A stretch of DNA of 64,000 bases from a bacterium. Lineage in GTDB: Bacteria > Desulfobacterota > Deferrisomatia > Deferrisomatales > BM512. The first letter of the stretch is position 1. Every line of letters starts with the position of its first letter. This document shows, piece after piece, positions 57,272-64,000 of this stretch. A program made the position numbers and the translations under genes. The notes under the pieces are model-generated. The model saw nothing but the letters and a program-made list of their open reading frames with translations. It did not search any database and was not told the origin of the DNA. Where the stretch lies: positions 1 to 64,000 of the forward strand of contig SCTA01000041.1 in NCBI GenBank assembly GCA_004322275.1, in the 5' to 3' direction.

Positions 57272-57691
57272 CTACTCCAAGTGTTCGCCGGTGGTGGTCG
57301 TCACCAGCTTCCCGTGCTTTACGCCCTTGGTCCCGATGAGCGCGTCGGCCAGCTTCCTCACCTCGCCGCTCTTTCCCCGCACCACAAGCACTTCGAGGCA
57401 GTTGTGGGCGTCCAGATGGACGTGGAGCACGGATATTATTTTGTCGTGCCAGCTGTGCTGGTGCTCGGTAAGCTTGTCCGAGAGATCGCGGGTGTGGTGG
57501 TCGTACACCAAAGTAACGGTGCCGACGGTCTCCTCATCGCTTCTGGTCCACTGATCCTCGACGAGGGTGTTGCGGATGAGGTCGCGCACGGCTTCGGAGC
57601 GGTTGACGTAGCCCTTTCGCTCAATGAGCTCGTCGAAGCGCTCCAGAAGGCCCGCCTCGATGGAGACGCCGAACCTGACAATCTGCGCCAT
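57272..57691 (-). CDS. nikR: Nickel-responsive regulator NikR
   Basis: This 139-residue protein is NikR-sized. An N-terminal ribbon-helix-helix ('[20 protein letters not shown]', '[15 protein letters not shown]') is followed by an ACT-like metal domain with the square-planar nickel ligands in '[19 protein letters not shown]' (two His and one Cys). The ATG at 57691 has ggagg upstream; the longer frame lacks support. It probably binds the divergent nikR/nikMN region when nickel is plentiful and lowers uptake. Confidence 0.95.
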   Translation of the reverse strand: MAQIVRFGVSIEAGLLERFDELIERKGYVNRSEAVRDLIRNTLVEDQWTRSDEETVGTVTLVYDHHTRDLSDKLTEHQHSWHDKIISVLHVHLDAHNCLEVLVVRGKSGEVRKLADALIGTKGVKHGKLVTTTTGEHLE

Positions 57692-57814
57692 AAAAATAAA
57701 CCTCCCTGGACGCGGCTTTCGATAACCCGGCATCCGCCGCTGCGGACAAAACCTTTTTATCAGCCGGGTAACACGAAAGTAACATTTTTGCTATTGCGTC
57801 AGTATAGCACAAGC

Positions 57815-57841
57815 ATGTAGCCTGTAGCCATACAGTAACAC
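57815..57841 (+). promoter_or_regulatory. Candidate NikR operator
   Basis: The arrangement atgtagc-N13-gtaacac (right half 57835-57841) fits the GTGTTAC-N13/14-GTAACAC pattern known for some deltaproteobacterial NikR sites, but the left half matches at only 4 of 7 bases. Extra gtaaca(c) units lie at 57768 and 57779. The site is between the divergent nikR and nikMN starts. Confidence 0.4.
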
Positions 57842-57886
57842 GAATTTTTAATCCAGTCTTACCGGCCCGCTACCGAAGGAACAATC

Positions 57887-58918
57887 ATGCACATGGCCGA
57901 TGCGCTCGTATCTCCCGCCGTTGGCGGCGCGGTATGGGCCGCCACAGCAGCAGCCACCCTTTACTGCGCCAAAAAGGTGCGAGAAGAGATGGACGACCGC
58001 AAGGTTCCCCTGATGGGGGTTCTCGGCGCTTTCATCTTCGCCGCCCAGATGCTGAATTTCACCATACCGGCGGCGGGCTCCAGCGGCCACCTCGGCGGCG
58101 GAATGATCCTCGCCATACTTCTCGGGCCTTACGCGGCTTTTATCGTGATGGCCTCGGTGCTGGCCGTGCAGGCGCTCTTTTTCGCCGACGGCGGCCTTCT
58201 GGCGCTTGGCTGCAACATCCTGAACCTCGGCTTTTTTCCCTGCTTCATCGGCTACCCCCTCATCTACAAAAGGGTCGCCGGAAAAACCCCCTCTTCGGGG
58301 CGCATAATGGCGGGGGCGATGATCTCGTCGATTGTCGGCCTGCAACTCGGCGCTTTCGGGGTCGTGCTTGAGACCGTCGCGTCAGGGGTATCGGAACTTC
58401 CCTTCGGCACCTTCGTCTTCCTCATGCTGCCGATCCACCTCGCCATCGGCGTAGTCGAAGGGCTCGCCACCGCCGCCGTGGTCACCTTCGTCTGGCGCGA
58501 GCAGCCCGACATCCTCCTTCGCGCCGCCTCCGGCAATCAATCCGGAGGAGCATCCATGAAAAGAGTCCTCGCCGGGCTGGGTTTATTCGCGCTGCTGGCG
58601 GGAGGCCTCCTTTCGTGGTTCGCCTCGACGAACCCGGACGGCCTCGAATGGTCTATCGCGAAAATAACGGGGAAGGGCGAGATAGAGGCGAAAGAGGACG
58701 GCGTTCACGCCGCGCTTAAGGATATTCAGAAAAAGACGGCTCTGCTTCCGGACTACGGATTCAAGGAATCCGGGGGGGAGGAAAGCGAAGCGAAGAACAA
58801 CGGTTTCTCTCCCGAGGCGGGGACGAGCGCCGCGGGGCTCGTCGGCGGCGCAGTAACCCTTCTTCTTGCCGCCGGTTTCGGCTGGGCGCTTAAGCGCCGC
58901 AACCAGCCGGCCGCCTGA
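57887..58918 (+). CDS. nikMN: Fused nickel transport protein NikMN
   Basis: The 343-residue protein joins the S component NikM/CbiM (1-215) to a NikN/PDGLE domain (225-343). It begins 'MHMADALVSPAVGGAVW'; the N-terminal Met-His-Met binds the metal in this family. 'GAFIFAAQMLNFTIPAAGSS' and 'GGGMILAILLGPYAAFI' are NikM signatures. The second part has one helix, 'NPDGLEWSIAKI', a periplasmic segment, then a last helix. It takes up nickel with NikQ and NikO on the opposite strand. gaaggaa precedes the ATG. Confidence 0.94.
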   Translation: MHMADALVSPAVGGAVWAATAAATLYCAKKVREEMDDRKVPLMGVLGAFIFAAQMLNFTIPAAGSSGHLGGGMILAILLGPYAAFIVMASVLAVQALFFADGGLLALGCNILNLGFFPCFIGYPLIYKRVAGKTPSSGRIMAGAMISSIVGLQLGAFGVVLETVASGVSELPFGTFVFLMLPIHLAIGVVEGLATAAVVTFVWREQPDILLRAASGNQSGGASMKRVLAGLGLFALLAGGLLSWFASTNPDGLEWSIAKITGKGEIEAKEDGVHAALKDIQKKTALLPDYGFKESGGEESEAKNNGFSPEAGTSAAGLVGGAVTLLLAAGFGWALKRRNQPAA

Positions 58919-59056
58919 GGCTGTTTAAAAACTGCTGCGAATCCCGCCTTCGGCGTCGCGTGCTCGCTCGAATCTCGCCTAACAGTCAGTTATGCCTCGC
59001 TTCTCGCTGCGCGTCTCCTTGAATCCGGGGTTCTCGCGACGTTTTTAAACAGCCTC
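58917..59056 (+). repeat. Palindromic repeat family B, copy B6
   Basis: It starts inside the nikMN stop codon. The outer arms gaggctgtttaaaaac and gtttttaaacagcctc pair perfectly over 16 bp, with the inner arms ctgcgaatccc and ggggttctcgcg. It is the best example of the family. Confidence 0.9.
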
Positions 59057-59086
59057 CTGGCTCCGTTATCCAGGCAGCCAGCCCGA

Positions 59087-60553
59087 TCAGGGCGCTCTCA
59101 AAGCGGCGCCGAAGAGCCTTTCGATCTCCCTCGACGAGACCGCGAAATTAAGCCCGTCGTAGCGGCTCATTGAAAGGGTGTTGACGCCCAGGACCTTTCC
59201 CGTCGCTTCGACTATGAGGGGGCCGCCGCTGTTTCCGGGGTTTATGGTGGTATCGGTCTGCAGGTAGTTTATTCCTTCGCTTATCCTCTGCCCGCTGAGT
59301 ATCCCTCTTGAAAAGCTCCACCCGAGAAATGCCGGAGTGCCGATGGCTATGACCTCCGTCCCCTCCGTCCCCTCTACGGGGTCCGCCAGGGTCAGCCAGG
59401 GATACGCGCCCTTCGGCGCGCGGATGAGGGCGAGATCTGCGTCCATGTCTTTTGACAGCACCTCGCCTATCAGCACCCGCCCGTCGCGCAGTTTGAGGCT
59501 GACCGTCTTGTCGGTGGAGATGACGTGCTCGTTGGTGACCAAAAGCCCCTCGCGCGTCAGAAAAAAGCCGGTGCCGAGCCCGAACCGGCTCCGCACGGCC
59601 ACCACCGCATCCATAAAGTCATCGTATTTTGAGGGGGCGGAAGGGACAGGCGCGTCATCGACCGTGCCTTTCTCGCCCATCCGGCGGAATCTGTCCCGTA
59701 CGGGGTAAACCTTGTGGAGCGTCATGGAATAGTCCTGCCCGCTGGCCGTCACGGCCGGAATTTCGAGGACCCCGTTTCCCGTCGTCATGCTTGTCGTGTT
59801 CGTCGCGCGCTTGTCGGGCAAGAAATATTTCGTAGCGTAAATGCCGGGGGAATTCGAGACCTCGAATTCGGCCTTTATATCGCCGTTTTTCCAGCCTGCC
59901 TTGATGCTCGATATGACCGTTGCGACCAGAAGTCCGGTAGAAGGGTCTTTTTTTATCCCGATTCGGTGGTTTCCCCGAAGGTCCACCCAGATGCCTTCGA
60001 TCTTGTCCAGGTCTTCGCTGTTCTCGTCGTAATACTTTTTAAGTTCCTCTTCCTTGACGGCTTTAATCTCCCCTGCGGGGATTTTGGCCGCCTTCTCCTT
60101 GGACTCGGTGAGGGTTACGAGCATGTCCGTTACGAGTTTTACGATTACTTTTTTGCTTCTCCAGCTGTTTGGACGGCTGCGGACGCTGTAAATGACCCTG
60201 CCGTCGTACAGATCGCACAGATCCATGCTCAGATAAACTATTTCGTCGATGTGCGAGCGTCCGGTCTGATAGGAAACCCGAAGCTCGTAGCTGGCGTCGA
60301 GCTTGCTCGCCGTAAGTGCTACCGAGTGTTGGGAAAAAACCTTCTCGATCTTGGGAGTCACCATGGCCGGATCTGTGGGCAAAAACAGATAGACCTTCCC
60401 GCCGGGGATGAAATTTTCGATGTTCTCGTGCCTTACGCTTATGTAGGGGGCGCAGCCGCAGAGGGCGGCCAAAAGCAAAAGAGACAAAAGGATTGCAAAG
60501 GTGTTTTTGAAACCCTTTTTGCAAGAGAAAATACCCGTGCCACGCAGATACAT
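59087..60553 (-). CDS. Lipoprotein trypsin-like serine protease
   Basis: This 488-residue protein has an N-terminal membrane/lipobox segment ('LLSLLLLAALCGCAPY'), a domain of unknown type (about 40-310), and a trypsin-2/DegP-like protease. The triad is His343 ('VTNEHVIS'), Asp near 373 ('DADLALIR') and Ser near 441 ('NPGNSGGPLI'). 'GTGFFLTREGLLVTNEHVIS' is the usual entry to the domain. No PDZ domain follows, so it is not a standard DegP. It may work at the outer or inner membrane on misfolded or specific substrates. It is single, convergent with the B6 repeat. Confidence 0.88.
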   Translation of the reverse strand: MYLRGTGIFSCKKGFKNTFAILLSLLLLAALCGCAPYISVRHENIENFIPGGKVYLFLPTDPAMVTPKIEKVFSQHSVALTASKLDASYELRVSYQTGRSHIDEIVYLSMDLCDLYDGRVIYSVRSRPNSWRSKKVIVKLVTDMLVTLTESKEKAAKIPAGEIKAVKEEELKKYYDENSEDLDKIEGIWVDLRGNHRIGIKKDPSTGLLVATVISSIKAGWKNGDIKAEFEVSNSPGIYATKYFLPDKRATNTTSMTTGNGVLEIPAVTASGQDYSMTLHKVYPVRDRFRRMGEKGTVDDAPVPSAPSKYDDFMDAVVAVRSRFGLGTGFFLTREGLLVTNEHVISTDKTVSLKLRDGRVLIGEVLSKDMDADLALIRAPKGAYPWLTLADPVEGTEGTEVIAIGTPAFLGWSFSRGILSGQRISEGINYLQTDTTINPGNSGGPLIVEATGKVLGVNTLSMSRYDGLNFAVSSREIERLFGAALRAP

Positions 60554-60737
60554 CTTCCCCCTCCTCGCTTCGGATAAAAAACGGTCCGGGAAATGATGTA
60601 GAAAAACAAAAACACCGTCAAAGAAAAAACGAAAACCAGGCCATGCCGCGACGGCCGCTTGAAACTATCGCATCCGGGCTACATACTGTAGTGGACGGGT
60701 TTCGCACGGGAAACAACCTTTTCAGGGTGGTGGCGTT

Positions 60738-61484
60738 TTGGACATTCTCCTCAGCAACGACGACGGCATTCACTCACCGGGGCTTCTGGCGCTGGCCGAC
60801 GCCCTCTCCCCTCTCGGAAGGGTTGTAGTGGTCGCCCCCGACAGGGAGCGAAGCGCGGTTTCCCACGCTCTCACCCTCCACCGCCCCCTTCGCCTCTCCC
60901 GCGTGCGCGAGGACTGGTACTTCGTCGACGGAACTCCCACCGACTGCGTCCACCTCGGGGTCCACGCGGTCCTCACCCGCCCCCCCGGCCTTCTCGTGGC
61001 GGGTATAAACGCCGGAGGAAACCTCGGGGACGATCTTACCTACTCCGGCACCCTCGCGGTGGCGATGGAAGGGGCTCTCCTCGGCGTGCCTTCCATGGCC
61101 GTCTCCCTGGTCGCCAGAAGCGGCTACGATTTTGCGCCCGCCGGAAGGGTCGCCTTCAAAATTGCGCAGTCCATCCTCGAAAAGGGGCTGCCGGAGAGGA
61201 CCTTCCTCAACGTAAACGTTCCGGGCTCCCTCCCCGCCGGGGAAGAAGCAAGAATAACGGTAACGAAACAGGGAAGGCGTATCTTCGGCAGCGGAATCGT
61301 GAAAAAGACCGACCCCCGCGGCGGCGAATACTACTGGATCGGAGGGACGGAGCTGGGTTACGTGGACGGGGACGAGAAAAGCGACATAGCGGCGATAGCT
61401 CGGGGAGAGGTCTCGGTCACACCCCTCCACACCGACCTCACCGACGAACGTTTTTACGACCGGCTCGGGGAGTGGAGCCTTTGA
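60738..61484 (+). CDS. surE: 5'/3'-nucleotidase SurE
   Basis: This 248-residue phosphatase has the SurE signature 'ILLSNDDGIHSPGLLALADA' (metal Asp pair), 'VVAPDRERSAVSHALTLHRP', 'VDGTPTDCVHLGVH' and 'VAGINAGGNLGDDLTYSGTL'. It removes phosphate from nucleoside monophosphates and polyphosphate in stress or stationary phase. The start is TTG (60738), with cagggtgg upstream. It is the first gene of the surE-FAD-pcm-nlpD run. Confidence 0.96.
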   Translation: MDILLSNDDGIHSPGLLALADALSPLGRVVVVAPDRERSAVSHALTLHRPLRLSRVREDWYFVDGTPTDCVHLGVHAVLTRPPGLLVAGINAGGNLGDDLTYSGTLAVAMEGALLGVPSMAVSLVARSGYDFAPAGRVAFKIAQSILEKGLPERTFLNVNVPGSLPAGEEARITVTKQGRRIFGSGIVKKTDPRGGEYYWIGGTELGYVDGDEKSDIAAIARGEVSVTPLHTDLTDERFYDRLGEWSL

Positions 61485-62860
61485 AGTACGACGCGATAGT
61501 CGCCGGAGCCGGGGCGGCGGGCATCTTCGCCGCGCGGGAGCTCGCCCTCGGCGGCGCGAAAGTCCTCCTCCTCGAAATGGGTCCTTCCCTCGAACACCGG
61601 CTCTGCCCGAGGCGCGAGACCCGAAAGGAGTGCTTTCGCTGCGACCCCTGCCGCCTTCTCTACGGCTGGGGCGGGGCGGGGGCCTTCAGCGACGGCAAGC
61701 TCTCCCTTTCGAGCGGCGTCGGGGGGTTTTTGCCGGAGATATTACCGGAAGGGGTCACCGAGGAGCTCTTGTCGCGCGTCGATTCGGTCTACCTCTCCTA
61801 CGGAGCCCCGGAAAAGGTCTACGGGGGAGACCCGGAGGAGAGCCGCAAATTCTCCGAACTCGCGCTTTCGGCGGGGCTCACCCTCGTCCACAACCCGCTT
61901 CGCCATATGGGAACCGACAAATCGCGGGAGGTTCTGGCCCTCATGGAGCGGGACATAAAGAAGATAGCCACGGTGCGCTTCAACCTGCCCTGCGAGGAGG
62001 TCCTCGTGGAGAAGGGCGCGGTGAGGGGGGTTCGCGCGGGAAAGGAGACTTTCAAGGCGGACACGGTCATCCTAGCGGGGGGAAGATCGGGCGCGGGGTG
62101 GATGAAAGCGGTCGCCGAAAAACTCAAAATCCCCCTGAAACCGAATCCGGTCGACATAGGCGTGCGCGTCGAGTGCCCCTACGAGGTCGCCGCCCCGATG
62201 ACTACGGGACTTTACGAGGCGAAGCTCCGATACCTCGCCCCCACCTTTCGCGACGAGGTCCGCACCTTCTGCATGAACCCGGGGGGAGAGGTGGTCCACG
62301 AGGTTTACGAGGATTGCCTCACCGTTAACGGCCACAGTTACGCCGGGGCCAACGGAGGGCTGACCAACTTCGCCCTGCTGGTGACGACGCGCTTCACCGA
62401 GCCCTTCGACGACCCCCTCTCCTACGGCAAATTCATAGCCCGGCTGGCGAATCTCCTCTCGGGGGGGATACTTGTCCAGCGCTATGCGGACCTCGTCTCC
62501 GGCAAGCGCTCCAACCCCGAACGCATTAAAAAAGCCCGGTTTTCTCCCACCCTCGAAGACGCGACGCCGGGCGATCTCTCCTTTGCATTGCCTCATCGCC
62601 ATCTCGTGGATATCATCGAGATGATGACGGCCCTCGACAGGGTCTGCCCCGGCCTCTGCGGAGAGGACACCTTCCTCTACGGCGCCGAGGTAAAGCTCTA
62701 TTCGAGCAGGATAGCCCTCGACGAAAATCTCGAAACTCCGGTAAAGGGCCTCTACTGCGCGGGCGACGGGGCCGGGGTGAGCAGGGGGCTGATGCAGGCT
62801 TCGGCCTCGGGCATGCTGGCCGCAAGGGCGATACTGAAGACAAAAGGAGTGAAAAACTGA
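61481..62860 (+). CDS. FAD-dependent dehydrogenase (COG2509-like)
   Basis: The TTG at 61481 overlaps the surE stop (TTGA) and has ggggag 8 bp before; a GTG at 61472 is possible. The 459-residue protein opens with the FAD Rossmann motif 'IVAGAGAAGIFAARELALGG'. A Cys-rich segment ('CPRRETRKECFRCDPCRLLY') and 'GWGGAGAFSDGKLSL' match uncharacterised FAD-dependent dehydrogenases of the COG2509 group. 'VILAGGRSGAGWMKAVAEKL' and 'GLYCAGDGAGVSRGLMQASA' are later FAD-binding parts. The substrate is unknown. Its place between surE and pcm is unusual. Confidence 0.88.
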   Translation: MKYDAIVAGAGAAGIFAARELALGGAKVLLLEMGPSLEHRLCPRRETRKECFRCDPCRLLYGWGGAGAFSDGKLSLSSGVGGFLPEILPEGVTEELLSRVDSVYLSYGAPEKVYGGDPEESRKFSELALSAGLTLVHNPLRHMGTDKSREVLALMERDIKKIATVRFNLPCEEVLVEKGAVRGVRAGKETFKADTVILAGGRSGAGWMKAVAEKLKIPLKPNPVDIGVRVECPYEVAAPMTTGLYEAKLRYLAPTFRDEVRTFCMNPGGEVVHEVYEDCLTVNGHSYAGANGGLTNFALLVTTRFTEPFDDPLSYGKFIARLANLLSGGILVQRYADLVSGKRSNPERIKKARFSPTLEDATPGDLSFALPHRHLVDIIEMMTALDRVCPGLCGEDTFLYGAEVKLYSSRIALDENLETPVKGLYCAGDGAGVSRGLMQASASGMLAARAILKTKGVKN

Positions 62861-62874
62861 TCCATAGGGCGAAA

Positions 62875-63498
62875 ATGGGGCGGCTCGCGCAGTCTATTGC
62901 GGCGTCCCTCGGAATAACCAACAAAAGAGTCATCGAGGCGGTGGGTCAGATACCCAGGCACCTCTTCGTCGAGGAGGCGCTCACCCTTCGCGCCTACTCC
63001 GACGACGCGCTTCCCATTGGCTACGGCCAGACCATCTCAAAAATTTCCACCGTCCTTCGCATGACCGACCTTCTCGACCCGGCCGAGTCCGACAGGATAC
63101 TGGAAATAGGCACCGGCTCCGGTTTTCAGCTCGCCGTACTGGGCCTTCTTTGCAAGTCTGTCTATTCGGTGGAGAGGGTTGGAGCGCTGGCGATACGGTC
63201 AAGGCAAATGATGAACCGGCTCCGCATCTTCGGAGTCAACATACGCTCCGGCGACGGCTCTAAGGGGTGGAGCGAACACGCCCCCTTCGACAAGATAATC
63301 GTAACCGCCGCCGCCGCGAAGCTTCCCGAGCCCCTCCTCCTCCAGCTCGCCGTCGGCGGCAGGCTCGTCATCCCCGTGGAATCGGGAGAAAGACAGGTTC
63401 TGACGGTCGTCACGCGGCTCGGCGAGGACCAGTGGGAGCAAAAAACCCTCGAAACCTGCAGGTTTGTGCCGCTGGTGGAAGGAGCGAGGGGCCGATGA
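62875..63498 (+). CDS. pcm: Protein-L-isoaspartate O-methyltransferase
   Basis: This 207-residue enzyme methylates damaged isoaspartyl residues so that proteins can be repaired. It has 'AVGQIPRHLFVEEALTLRAY', 'LPIGYGQTISKISTVLRMTD' and SAM motif I 'ILEIGTGSGFQLAVLGLLCK', with 'DKIIVTAAAAKLPEPLLLQL' near the end. It begins 12 bp after the FAD gene and its stop overlaps the next start. Confidence 0.96.
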   Translation: MGRLAQSIAASLGITNKRVIEAVGQIPRHLFVEEALTLRAYSDDALPIGYGQTISKISTVLRMTDLLDPAESDRILEIGTGSGFQLAVLGLLCKSVYSVERVGALAIRSRQMMNRLRIFGVNIRSGDGSKGWSEHAPFDKIIVTAAAAKLPEPLLLQLAVGGRLVIPVESGERQVLTVVTRLGEDQWEQKTLETCRFVPLVEGARGR

Positions 63499-64000
63499 GA
63501 AGAGGGCTTCTACTCCTTTTGCTCGCTCTTTTCCTGTCGTCCTGCGCGATGACCTACGGAGAGCGCCACCACGTCGCGCGGGGCGAGACCATAGAGTCAA
63601 TCGCCGCCGCAAGGGGGCTGAGCGCGAGTGAGATACGCGAGATGAACTACCTCGGCCCAGCCGACAGGGTAAGCGAGGGAGACACGATATTTCTTCCCGC
63701 TCCCGGTGATTCCCCACCTCTGGCAAAGGCCGCGAAAAAGAAAATCCCCGCCGCGCCAGAAAAGATCGCCCCGGCTGAGAAAAAACCCGTAAAGGCTGAA
63801 AAACCGGCAGGAGCATCGCCCCCGGCGATTGTCCCGGCTCCCCCGCCAGCGAAACAAAAGCCCGCGGAAAAACCTGAAACGGCTGCATCCAAACCCTCTT
63901 CGGCGAGGCTGCTTTGGCCTCTTGCCGGCGCGGTCGTGCGCGGATACGGCGAAGGGGGCGGCAAGGGAATCGACATAGCCGCCAGGGGCGGCGAGAGGGT
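63495..64000 (+). CDS. NlpD-like LysM/M23 lipoprotein (partial, runs off window)
   Basis: The ATG overlaps the pcm stop (ATGA). The visible 168 residues have a lipoprotein signal 'LLLALFLSSCAMT' (Cys17), a LysM domain (about 24-68: 'HHVARGETIESIAAARGLSA'...'DTIFLPAP'), and a long Pro/Ala/Lys linker. The start of an M23 peptidase domain follows ('LWPLAGAVVRGYGEGGGKGI'). NlpD proteins activate cell-wall amidases; many lack metal ligands, which lie beyond the window here. Adjacency to surE and pcm matches the classical cluster. Confidence 0.88.
   Translation, partial: MRRGLLLLLLALFLSSCAMTYGERHHVARGETIESIAAARGLSASEIREMNYLGPADRVSEGDTIFLPAPGDSPPLAKAAKKKIPAAPEKIAPAEKKPVKAEKPAGASPPAIVPAPPPAKQKPAEKPETAASKPSSARLLWPLAGAVVRGYGEGGGKGIDIAARGGER

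Overview
The window is a GC-rich bacterial chromosome segment from a Gram-negative organism: it encodes BamD, a SurA-like chaperone, an RND pump, a lipoprotein-transport permease and LPS-type outer-membrane proteins. The gene set suggests a deltaproteobacterium, most like the Desulfuromonadales/Geobacter group. The supporting signs are two DUF3786 proteins, a B12-type radical SAM fused to DUF2344 next to RNase G, a nikMN fusion with NikR, a phosphofructokinase with PPi-type active-site residues, and '(a/g)aggctgttgaaaaac...gtttttcagcagcct' hairpin repeats. This placement is an inference. No rRNA, integrase, transposase or CRISPR array was seen.

Layout. 1-3060: an AT-rich three-gene cassette (GHKL ATPase, STAS-like DUF4325 protein, small membrane protein) between two inverted copies of a structured repeat (family A). 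3140-4882: a membrane methyltransferase and a beta-barrel protein behind a possible sigma-54 promoter. 5065-11458: a TetR / RND adaptor / RND pump operon in which the pump is fused in frame to a TolC-like channel. 11640-16155 (minus): a tightly overlapping operon of a membrane spermidine-synthase-like protein and two secreted beta-sandwich proteins. 16391-16467: initiator tRNA, then nadA, mfd and an overlapping run surA-like, pdxA, phosphohexomutase, uvrA, zinc-ribbon protein, radical SAM/DUF2344 and RNase G. 32074-37044 (minus): gatC-gatA-gatB-mtnA-bamD. 37363-42359: a radical SAM activase, an ArsM-like methyltransferase, two DUF3786 genes on either side of prmA, and a LysR regulator. 42446-43808: a second AT-rich gene followed by a dense repeat cluster. 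43809-49064: an AI-2E family permease, a LolC/E permease, a PPi-type PFK and two small unknown genes. 49354-55473: a giant FG-GAP/VCBS secreted protein. 55715-58918: a nickel transport locus (nikO, nikQ, nikR diverging from nikMN). 59087-60553: a lipoprotein trypsin-like protease. 60738-64000: surE, an FAD protein, pcm and the start of an nlpD-like gene, resembling the surE-pcm-nlpD arrangement of other proteobacteria.

Three families of long structured repeats fill the gaps. Family A (about 270 bp) is built of several hairpins and lies around both AT-rich inserts. Family B (about 140 bp, long palindrome) begins directly after stop codons in five of six cases. Family C (about 120 bp) shows compensatory changes in its stems. 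Copies differ in sequence but keep pairing, so the fold itself appears to be selected or copied.

The most unusual items are the RND-TolC single polypeptide with an internal signal-peptide-like segment, the AT-rich GHKL/STAS/membrane cassette (a possible signalling or defence module), and the covarying repeat families. Most remaining genes are ordinary housekeeping functions in compact overlapping operons.
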